Under the pieces are notes generated by a model that saw only the letters and a list, made by a program, of their open reading frames with translations, ran no database searches and was not told the origin of the DNA. Below are positions 16,144-24,002 of a stretch of DNA of 44,909 nucleotides, in pieces. The stretch spans positions 1-44,909 of the forward strand of contig DATHSA010000010.1 in assembly GCA_035464675.1 (NCBI GenBank), given 5' to 3'. How positions within the stretch are numbered: the stretch's first letter is position 1; each line of letters opens with the position of its first letter. Made by a program: the position numbers and the translations under genes. Source of the DNA: JAUYIV01 sp035464675. Lineage in GTDB: Bacteria > Actinomycetota > Acidimicrobiia > Spongiisociales > UBA11373.

Positions 16144-17883
16144 TCAGATGCGGGAGCACCTCGGCTGGATGCGAGCCAGTCGCTCGTCCGGGTCGTCGGG
16201 AAGCGACGCGTAGGTCAGGTCCGGGCTCCCCAGGCTCAGGTGGGGGCTGTAGTAGGGGTCGCCGGCGGCCAGGGCGTCCTGCCATCGATCCCGGAACCTC
16301 GCCACCGTGGTCTCGTCCCACGCACCCTCCATGCCCCGGGTGGCCATCTCAACGTGGGTCAGCGGGTAGGTGGGGTCGTACACGAGGACGCCGCCCGTCG
16401 CCGATCGAAGCCGCAGGCAGAAGTCGACGTCCTGGAAGTCCAGGGGGAACGACTCGTCGAGACCGCCGGCGGCCATGAAGTCGGCAGACCTGAGCAGGAG
16501 GCATGCCGCCGTCAGGCATCCGACCTCCCGAGCCCGGTCATGGAACGCACCCGGGCGCGGGCCTGCCGGCTGGTGGGCCATGTAGTGGCCCGCACCCCCT
16601 GCCATGCCGATCACGATGCCGGCATGCTGGAGGCGGCCGTCGGGCAGCAGCATCTGTGGTCCCACCCCGGCGACACCGGGATCCTCGAGCCATCCGGCCA
16701 ACTGTCCGAGCCATCGCCGATCGTGGGCGCGCACGTCGTCGTTGAGCATCAGCAGCAGGGGGAAGTCGGGACCGACGCCGGCACCGCGGTTGATGAGACG
16801 GGAGAAGTTGAAGGGCTCGTCCATCCGCTCCACCGACACGTCGCGACGCTTCCGGAGCGACTCCAGGTACTCCAACGCGCCGGGATCCCTCGAGCCGTTG
16901 TCGATGACGACCAGGTGGGCGCGAACCCCTTCGGCCTCGAGCACGGCAGTGACCGCTCGTGGCAGAAGGTCCGGCTGATCGCGGGTGGGCACCAACACCT
17001 TGACCTCGTACGGCACCGCCGGCGGGTCGAACACGACCGTGGGAGTGCCCTCATCGACGACTGCCCGGGCATCGATGCCACGCCTGTCGAGCGCCGCCGC
17101 GACCACGGCAGCCTCCACCGGATCCGAGCGATCGACCTCGTGGAGGAGGAGATTGGGGAGATGGCACACTGCGACTCCCCGCTCGTCGAGCCGCAGGGCC
17201 AGATCGTGATCGGCGGACCGCCCGAGGCCGCCCCGCACCCCACCCACCGCCTGGAACGCCGATCGGGCGACGCCGATCGCGGGACCGAGGTGATCGCTGG
17301 TCAACAGCAATCGGGGCGACCAGGCCGGTTTGAAGATCGCGTCGCGGTGTCGCCCCCGATCGTCGACGGAGTCGTGGTCGGAATACCAGAGGTCCCCGGG
17401 AGTCGAGACGAACCAGGACACCGCCGATGGCGCCAATTCGCAGGGCCGGCTCACGAGGAGCAGCCGGTCGCCGGCATCCGCCACCATGCGCTCGAGGACC
17501 TCCGCTCGATCGCGGTCATCGGGAACCTCGACGACGCCGACTCGCGGGTCGCGGGCCCACGGGCGGCGACCCCCTCCACGCACCGCGATGCTCAGTCTCC
17601 ACTCACCGTCTCGCTGCGACATCAGCGACCGCACGAGCCTCGTGACCGCCCGTTCGGTCCAGGAGCGTGCGTCGACCAGCACCCAGAGCGTTTCCCCGGC
17701 GGTCTCCGGCCGAAGATCGGCGTAGGCCTCCAGCCACTCATCGACCCCGGGCGGCCCGGGGGGAGGGGAGCCGGCGAGGCGCCACCTCAGGTGGCGCCAG
17801 ATCATCGACAGGCCGGCGCCGGGGCCGGCGCGCCGCCACTCACCCGCGAACCGCTTCACTGCCCGCCGGGCCCTGCTCAGCAC
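16144..17883 (-). CDS. Double-domain GT2 glycosyltransferase (O-antigen type)
   Basis: A 579-residue protein with two GT2-like halves. Residues ~60-290 are a divergent first domain with YSDHDSVDDRGR and FKPAWSPRLLLTSDHLG (~170-205); the nucleotide-binding start strand is poorly preserved. Residues ~298-560 form a canonical domain: VKVLVPTRDQPDLL, VVIDNGSRD, PFNFSRLINRGA, LMLNDDV (DxD position), and FPLDFQDVDFCLRL. This layout is common in O-antigen rhamnosyl-type transferases. The start is GTG at 17883. It is the third gene of the minus-strand Wzm-Wzt operon, 37 bp after the ATPase, which suggests its product builds the exported chain. The first domain may be inactive or structural. Confidence 0.87.
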   Translation of the reverse strand: MLSRARRAVKRFAGEWRRAGPGAGLSMIWRHLRWRLAGSPPPGPPGVDEWLEAYADLRPETAGETLWVLVDARSWTERAVTRLVRSLMSQRDGEWRLSIAVRGGGRRPWARDPRVGVVEVPDDRDRAEVLERMVADAGDRLLLVSRPCELAPSAVSWFVSTPGDLWYSDHDSVDDRGRHRDAIFKPAWSPRLLLTSDHLGPAIGVARSAFQAVGGVRGGLGRSADHDLALRLDERGVAVCHLPNLLLHEVDRSDPVEAAVVAAALDRRGIDARAVVDEGTPTVVFDPPAVPYEVKVLVPTRDQPDLLPRAVTAVLEAEGVRAHLVVIDNGSRDPGALEYLESLRKRRDVSVERMDEPFNFSRLINRGAGVGPDFPLLLMLNDDVRAHDRRWLGQLAGWLEDPGVAGVGPQMLLPDGRLQHAGIVIGMAGGAGHYMAHQPAGPRPGAFHDRAREVGCLTAACLLLRSADFMAAGGLDESFPLDFQDVDFCLRLRSATGGVLVYDPTYPLTHVEMATRGMEGAWDETTVARFRDRWQDALAAGDPYYSPHLSLGSPDLTYASLPDDPDERLARIQPRCSRI

Positions 17884-17920
17884 GGTTCCGGAGGCCGGGC
17901 CGGACCGCCGTGCGGCACCG

Positions 17921-18654
<734 letters not shown>

Positions 18655-18658
<4 letters not shown>

Positions 18659-19485
18659 AGCAGCACCACGAGGTTCTTCCAACTCTTCGAGAACACCCAC
18701 AGCCCCAAGCCGAGCATCACGACGGCGCTGGCACCCATGTAGATGAAGGACAGGGCGTCGGCGAAGACGCCCTCATAGGCGAAACCGCGAAACACCTCGA
18801 GGAACGCATACAGCGGATTGACCTCGATGAAGATGCGGAACCTCTCGGGCACGATGTCGATGGGATAGAAGGTCGGCGCCAGGTACGAGACGAGCTGGAT
18901 GAGCACGTTGGTGAGGTCGAGCACGTCGTAGAAGTAGATGGCGAGGGCGGCGATGATCAGCCCGACACCCACGGTGAACGCCGTGAGCGCGATCAGCGGG
19001 ATCGGGATCAGGAGCGCGGTCCAGGGGATCCCGGTCCCGGTCACGAGCTGGATGGCGAACAGAGGGATGAGGCTGATCGCCAGGTTCACGCCGGCGGCCG
19101 CGCCGGAGGCGAAGGCGAAGACCTCGGCGGGGACGTACACCTTGGACAGGACGTTGGCGTTGTTCACCATCGCCGCCCCGGTCGCGTTCACCCCCTGGGC
19201 GAACGAGGTCACGACGAGCATCCCGGACAGCAGGTAGACCGTGTAGGGGATCCCCGGGATCTGGAACCGGAAGACCTGGCTGAAGATGATCCACAGCACC
19301 GCCATCGTCAGCAGCGGGTTGAGGAGCGTCCACCACACGCCGAGGGCCGATCGCTTATAGCGGACGGTCAGGTCTCGTGTGACGAGGAGGCGCAGCAGGC
19401 CCCGGTAGGCCCACAGGTTGCGGAACTCGGTCACCAGGGGCGTCCGTGGCTGATCCGAGTCGTAGACGAAAGTGGAAGCGGTCAC
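18655..19485 (-). CDS. wzm: ABC-2 type permease of polysaccharide export (Wzm/TagG-like)
   Basis: A 276-residue permease, partner of the ATPase at 17921. The N-terminal amphipathic region contains RNLWAYRGLLRLLVTRDLTVRYKRSALGVWWTLLNPLL (~22-59; only part is diagnostic: RDLTVRYKRS then GVWWTLLNP), a strong Wzm/TagG signature. Six hydrophobic segments follow, with ending F-S-K-S-W. The start is GTG 19485 with AGGGAG (19492-19497) 6 nt upstream. It is the first gene of a three-gene minus-strand operon (permease, ATPase, double GT2). The -10 region shares a 14-bp element with the other ABC exporter in this window. Confidence 0.92.
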
Positions 19486-19526
19486 GAAGGGCTCCCTGCT
19501 CGATGCGGCGCCGGCCGCCAGGCGGT

Positions 19527-19540
19527 GAGGCTAACAGTGA
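19527..19540 (-). promoter_or_regulatory. Promoter element of the Wzm/Wzt operon
   Basis: TCACTGTTAGCCTC on the minus strand contains the -10 hexamer TAGCCT (19528-19533). The second ABC exporter has TCACTACTAGCCTC at the matching place (41567-41580), 12 of 14 bases the same. Confidence 0.5.
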
Positions 19541-19627
19541 CCCCATCCCAACCCGGCGACCTCCCCCGGCGGCGGCGACCGGGCGATCCGGGTCGGTACG
19601 GCCTGTCGGAGGCCGACCGAGCCCGGG

Positions 19628-19633
19628 TAGATT
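19628..19633 (+). promoter_or_regulatory. Putative -10 element for the Alg5-like gene
   Basis: TAGATT, 31 nt before GTG 19665. The leader includes AGGGAG (19652-19657), 7 nt from the start codon, which also decides the start. Confidence 0.45.
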
Positions 19634-19664
19634 CCTGCCGTCACACGATCCAGGGAGACACCAG

Positions 19665-20465
19665 GTGGCGGCACGCCCGGACGATCCGGCCTCTGAGCGT
19701 GATCCGCCGAGCCCGATCGGCACCGTTCTCGTGATCCCCGCGTACAACGAGGAGCGGCGGCTCGACCTCGGAGCCTTCGACCGGTACCTGGCAGCGACAC
19801 ACGGCATCGGGCTCCAATTCGTCGATGACGGCTCCACCGACGGCACGAGCCGGATGCTCGAGCACATTCGGAGCCGTCACCCGGACCGCGTCTGGGTGGA
19901 TGCACCGGGCGAGAACCAGGGGAAGGCCGCCGCCGTTCGCCTCGGGGTGACGTCTGCACTCCTGCGATCACCGGAGTTCGTCGGCTACTGGGACGCCGAC
20001 CTGTCGACCCCGTTCGATGAAGTCGAACCCATGGCCACGATCCTCCGCGAGCGCCCGGAGATCGACATGGTCCTGGGTTCCCGGCTCCGGCGGCTCGGCT
20101 CGGTCGTGTCTCGATCGGCGGTGAAGCACTACTCGGGACGCCTGTTCGCGACCGCGGCCTCGATCGCTCTCGGGCTTCCGGTCTACGACACCCAGTGCGG
20201 GGCCAAGCTGTTCCGGACGAACTCGCTGATCGCCGAGGCGTTTCGAGAGCCCTTCACCACGACGTGGGCATTCGACGTCGAACTCCTGGCCCGGTACATC
20301 AGCCTCGCCCGCGCCGACGACATGGTCCCCACCGTACGGCTGTACGAGTACCCGCTTCGCACCTGGATCGACCGGAGCGGATCCAAGGTGCGGCTGTTCG
20401 ACAGGCCCAGGGCCCTGTGGGAAGTGATCCGGGTGGGCATCGCGCTGAGGAGATCCCGGCCCTGA
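19665..20465 (+). CDS. GT2 polyprenyl-phosphate glycosyltransferase (Alg5/dolichyl-P beta-glucosyltransferase-like)
   Basis: A 266-residue GT-A enzyme that would make polyprenyl-phosphate-hexose. It shows VLVIPAYNEERRLDL (~22-36), FVDDGSTDGT (~53), ENQGKAAAVRLG (~84), the metal site GYWDADLSTP (~106) and QCGAKLFR (~178), which together match the Alg5 branch well. No membrane helices are evident at either end. The start is GTG 19665 with AGGGAG 7 nt upstream. The next gene, a GT-C-like membrane protein, lies on the same strand, a pairing expected of a donor maker and its user. Glucose is the family default; other hexoses are possible. Confidence 0.87.
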   Translation: MAARPDDPASERDPPSPIGTVLVIPAYNEERRLDLGAFDRYLAATHGIGLQFVDDGSTDGTSRMLEHIRSRHPDRVWVDAPGENQGKAAAVRLGVTSALLRSPEFVGYWDADLSTPFDEVEPMATILRERPEIDMVLGSRLRRLGSVVSRSAVKHYSGRLFATAASIALGLPVYDTQCGAKLFRTNSLIAEAFREPFTTTWAFDVELLARYISLARADDMVPTVRLYEYPLRTWIDRSGSKVRLFDRPRALWEVIRVGIALRRSRP

Positions 20466-20521
20466 TCCGACACGGCCGGAGTCGACGAGTCCCGCGCGTC
20501 GCCACCGAGCCGGGTCCTGGG

Positions 20522-20527
20522 TACGCT
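20522..20527 (+). promoter_or_regulatory. -10-like hexamer 6 nt before a non-canonical ATC start
   Basis: TACGCT, then CACCGA, then ATC at 20534. The same hexamer lies 7 nt before the ATG of the GT2 at 1-551. The placement supports leaderless initiation at the ATC codon. Confidence 0.35.
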
Positions 20528-20533
20528 CACCGA

Positions 20534-22393
20534 ATCCACTCGACTCCATCCCGGAACGCTCGAATCCTCCTCATCGCCGCAGCGGCGATCGCGGCCGTGC
20601 GTATCGGCCTGGCGATCCTCGCGTGGGAACCAGGCTGGAGCGCGCTGAGCGCCGACGATTTCAGCCGTGTGCAGATCGCCCGGGAGTGGGCGGAGACCCC
20701 CCAACTGGCGCACAACCTGGTGTGGCTCCCGCTGCCGAGCTGGCTCAACGGCCTGGGCTTCGCCGTCTTCGGCTCGGCGGTCGCCACCAACCCCATGCTC
20801 CTGACGGCGATCCTCAACACCCTTGCGGTCCTCGCGGCCGCAGCGATGGTCGGATGGGCGGGATGGCGGCTGTTCGACTCCGGGCCCGGCGGCCTCATCG
20901 CCTTCGCCGCGGTCCTCTTCACGCCGCTGGCCTTCCACGTCTCGCTGTCGGGCCTGTCCGAACCGATCTACTACGTGACCGTGGCGGCAACGATCGCAGC
21001 GACGATCCAGTGGTTCCGCACCGGGCGGCGCGGCTGGCTGGGCGCTGCAGTCGTCGCACTGGTGGGTGCGGGGCTCTGCAGATACGAAGGGTGGACCCTG
21101 GCCGCGGCGTGGATGGCAGTGGTCGGCTATCACCTCCTTCGCGGACAGGACGGCACACTGATCCGACGGATCAGGGAGCAGCGCTGGACCCTGATCCTCC
21201 TCGCCATCCCGATGCTCGTCCCGGTCTGGTGGATCGCGTTGAACCTTCAGCGCACCGGCGACCCGTTGTTCTTCCTGCGAGCAGGCCGGGCGCACTACGC
21301 CTCGGCATATGGCGGGGCGGCCGGGATCGTGTTCCGACTGAGCGATCTTCCGCTCGGCCTGTGGCAGGCGGCGCATCTCGTTCTGATCGGGGTCGGCGCC
21401 TCCATCGCCGTCCATCGAAAGAATCCGATCGTTCGCGCCGTCGTGGCGATCGTCGGCATCGCCTGGGTCATGCTCTACCTCAGTTCGGTGGTCAGCCCCA
21501 TCCACAGTGCCCGTGAGCGCTTCCTCTTCGCCTACGCGGTCGCGTTGGCCCCGCTGCTGGCCGGCCTTCCCGAAGCGGCGCGTCGATTGAGTGATCGGGT
21601 CAGGAGACTCGCCGTCGTGGCCGCGATCGCGCTGGCGGTCGTGGTCGCCACGATCGGCATCCTCGACCGCCCGCGACTCTGGGCACCCCCACCCGACTTC
21701 CTGACCCTGGCCGATCGGATCGGGGCCATCAGCTCTCGGAACGACCCACCCCTCATCGTCATGGGCGAGGGCATGACGTATGAGCCGGTGGAACTGTCGG
21801 CCTGGCACGGCTTCGGGGTGCGAGTGAGAACCGACGAGGTGCCGGAGGGCTTCGATCTCTGGATCGAGCGACTTCCCGAGCGGATCGACCGGTACACGGG
21901 CGATCCCGGCGCCGTCATCGGCACCTATGCGGTGTTTGGCCCGGCCGCGCCGGCCGTCGCGGGAGAACCGTGTGCCGGGTGCGAGGGCTGGTCCCTCCGC
22001 GACGAGACCGGCACGACGTCACCGGTCCCCGCCGGGCCGTTCAATGCCGTTCGCTTCACCGGGGACGACCCGCTGCCTGGCGCCGAAGCGGTCATGTACC
22101 GCGATCTCGGTCCGGGGCCAGCCGACAGGCAGGCGTCGATCGAACTGCAATGGCTCTACGGGACCAACGGGCTCAACTCGGGCCGCATCCGGGTCGAGGT
22201 CCGGGTCGACGGGGAGACGATCTGGTCGACGGACATAGGTGAGCCTCGGCGATGGGTGCGGATCCCGTTCACCGTCCCCGCCACAGGCGCCCGGATCGCG
22301 GTGGCGGTGGTCGCCCAGCCGCGGATCGAGCAGGGATGGGATTGGGGTCGGGCGTCGGCGGTCCTGATCCGACGCCTCGACACCGGGGGGTAG
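20534..22393 (+). CDS. GT-C-like membrane glycosyltransferase with C-terminal extracytoplasmic domain
   Basis: About 619 residues. The first helix (LLIAAAAIAAVRIGLAIL) starts near residue 11. A first loop with SADDFSRVQIAREWAE (~37-52), ending in VWLPLPSWLNG, resembles the acidic donor loop of GT-C enzymes. Some ten helices run to ~residue 380, and a soluble, probably outside, domain of ~230 residues ends the protein; its last ~110 residues (from RFTGDDPLPGAEAVMY) read like a beta-sandwich. No ATG/GTG/TTG lies in frame between the end of the upstream gene and the first helix. ATC 20534 is chosen on the TACGCT spacing and the short N-terminus. Alternatives are CTG 20462 and GTG 20417, the latter overlapping the upstream gene. 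Confidence 0.72.
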   Translation: MHSTPSRNARILLIAAAAIAAVRIGLAILAWEPGWSALSADDFSRVQIAREWAETPQLAHNLVWLPLPSWLNGLGFAVFGSAVATNPMLLTAILNTLAVLAAAAMVGWAGWRLFDSGPGGLIAFAAVLFTPLAFHVSLSGLSEPIYYVTVAATIAATIQWFRTGRRGWLGAAVVALVGAGLCRYEGWTLAAAWMAVVGYHLLRGQDGTLIRRIREQRWTLILLAIPMLVPVWWIALNLQRTGDPLFFLRAGRAHYASAYGGAAGIVFRLSDLPLGLWQAAHLVLIGVGASIAVHRKNPIVRAVVAIVGIAWVMLYLSSVVSPIHSARERFLFAYAVALAPLLAGLPEAARRLSDRVRRLAVVAAIALAVVVATIGILDRPRLWAPPPDFLTLADRIGAISSRNDPPLIVMGEGMTYEPVELSAWHGFGVRVRTDEVPEGFDLWIERLPERIDRYTGDPGAVIGTYAVFGPAAPAVAGEPCAGCEGWSLRDETGTTSPVPAGPFNAVRFTGDDPLPGAEAVMYRDLGPGPADRQASIELQWLYGTNGLNSGRIRVEVRVDGETIWSTDIGEPRRWVRIPFTVPATGARIAVAVVAQPRIEQGWDWGRASAVLIRRLDTGG

Positions 22394-22409
22394 TCCGGCG
22401 TGGCCGCGG

Positions 22410-24002
22410 TCAGATCCTCCGATCCTCACGCCGGTGGTGCACCACCGGTCGCACGACGGGATCGGGCCGGGAGCCGGGATCGGTGGGCAATCGCACCCGT
22501 GCCGCCGCCAGCAGCGCGTCCACCCGGTGCTCCCACGTGTGCTCGCCGAGCACCCGGGCCCGATCGGGGGGCGCCGCCGCCTCGGCGATCTGCACCGCCT
22601 CCTCGAGGCGACCGGATGTATGGACCCCGTCGAGCCCCTCGAGTGCCCTGAGCGGCGTGGATGCGACGGGCACCCCCATCGCCAGGTACTCGTAGACCTT
22701 CAGCGGGCTGACGGCATGCGTGGTGTCAGTGACCTTGAACGGGATCAGGCCGACATCGAACCGTGCGATGTAGCCGGGAAGCAGGTGCTGGGGCCGAAGA
22801 CCGAGAAGGTGAACGTTTCCCGGCAGGCCGTCCGGTGCCGTCGCGGCGTCTCCGATGAGCACGATCCTCGCATCCCGCCGGGACTCCGCGAGCGCGACGA
22901 CGGAATCCCAATCGAACCAGTCGCCGTAGAGAGACCCGTGATACCCGAACACGGGCCCCGATCCCGGCGGCAGGTCGGCGGGTGACTGGCCCGGATCGGC
23001 GCCGAAGACCCGGGCATCCACCGCATTGGGGATCAGCGTCACCTCCCGGCCGGTCCGGCCCGCCCAACCGGCGAGATCGGGCGACGAGGCGACCACGGTG
23101 TCGGCAATCGCCAGCAATTCGTCCTGGACTTCGGCGCGGTACCACTCGCCCCCGAGGGCGGGGTCGTCCCACCGGTCGATCACGTCGTACACGACTCGCC
23201 ACCGGCCCGACATCTGCCGGGCCTCGGCGAGGAAGGATGCGTGAGGGATCTCGATGAGCACGAACGCCGGTTCGGCGGCCCGATCGGAGAGTGCCGCCAC
23301 CGACAACTCGTCGAACCGGTAGTGCTCCAGCGCGGGGTGGACGATCCGCAATCCCTGTTCCACCGACTCGTGGGTCCCGAACAGTGCGACATAGACGACG
23401 TGGAACCCCCGACTGAGAAGTTCCACCGCGATCCGGGCGCCACGCGATCCTCCACCGACGTCGTGGATGGGGACGGCGGCCAGGATCACGGCCACCGGCT
23501 CTGCGATCTCATCGGCACGGCGCTCTTCGACGCCATCGGCCACACGGGGGACCAGAGCGATCCGAAGACCCCGGTCCCGCAGCGCCCGCCGCACACCGAC
23601 GAGGTCCCGAGTCGCCGGTGCAGCGTCGCGATGCACCTCGGATCGGATCGCGACCCCGATCGGGTCGATCGCCGGCTCGGACCGCCTCCTCCCCACGAGA
23701 CGGGGTCGGGAGGTGCGGGCCACGATGCCGGCGTCGGCCCCGGTGTGCTCGGCAGCGGACCCCGCCAGACGCGCCTCCCCCTCGTCACCGAGCAGGATGA
23801 ACCCCTCCGCTGCCGGAAGGTCACGGGGGAGAACCCCCACCCGGTACGTGTCCGGGGTGGAGGCGAGCCAGCGACGAACCTCCCGCTCGTCGTCGACGAG
23901 CACGTCCACGTTGCTCCGCACCTGGCGGGAGTGCTGATGGAGCCGGTACCGGGCCATCAGCCGGTCGGGGATGAGCGGCCGGACCAGGCGCTTCAGCCAC
24001 AT
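22410..24002 (-). CDS. Glycosyltransferase, GT-B fold (GT4/GT1-like) with unassigned N-terminal region
   Basis: A 530-residue protein. The first ~145 residues are polar and unrecognised. Residues ~165-520 form a GT-B transferase: AVPIHDVGGGSRGARIAVELL (in pieces: HDVGGGSRGA, ~175) supplies the glycine loop, LIPNAVDARVFG (~335) the hinge, GYHGSLYGDWFDW (~365) the second domain start, and LIPFKVTDTTHAVSPLKVYEYLAMGVPV the donor site, with S-P-L-K-x-x-E-Y typical of this class. The ATG at 24002 overlaps the TGA of the upstream GT4-GT2 gene (TGATG), so the two are coupled. Longer frames reach into the neighbour and lack family residues. Confidence 0.82.
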   Translation of the reverse strand: MWLKRLVRPLIPDRLMARYRLHQHSRQVRSNVDVLVDDEREVRRWLASTPDTYRVGVLPRDLPAAEGFILLGDEGEARLAGSAAEHTGADAGIVARTSRPRLVGRRRSEPAIDPIGVAIRSEVHRDAAPATRDLVGVRRALRDRGLRIALVPRVADGVEERRADEIAEPVAVILAAVPIHDVGGGSRGARIAVELLSRGFHVVYVALFGTHESVEQGLRIVHPALEHYRFDELSVAALSDRAAEPAFVLIEIPHASFLAEARQMSGRWRVVYDVIDRWDDPALGGEWYRAEVQDELLAIADTVVASSPDLAGWAGRTGREVTLIPNAVDARVFGADPGQSPADLPPGSGPVFGYHGSLYGDWFDWDSVVALAESRRDARIVLIGDAATAPDGLPGNVHLLGLRPQHLLPGYIARFDVGLIPFKVTDTTHAVSPLKVYEYLAMGVPVASTPLRALEGLDGVHTSGRLEEAVQIAEAAAPPDRARVLGEHTWEHRVDALLAAARVRLPTDPGSRPDPVVRPVVHHRREDRRI

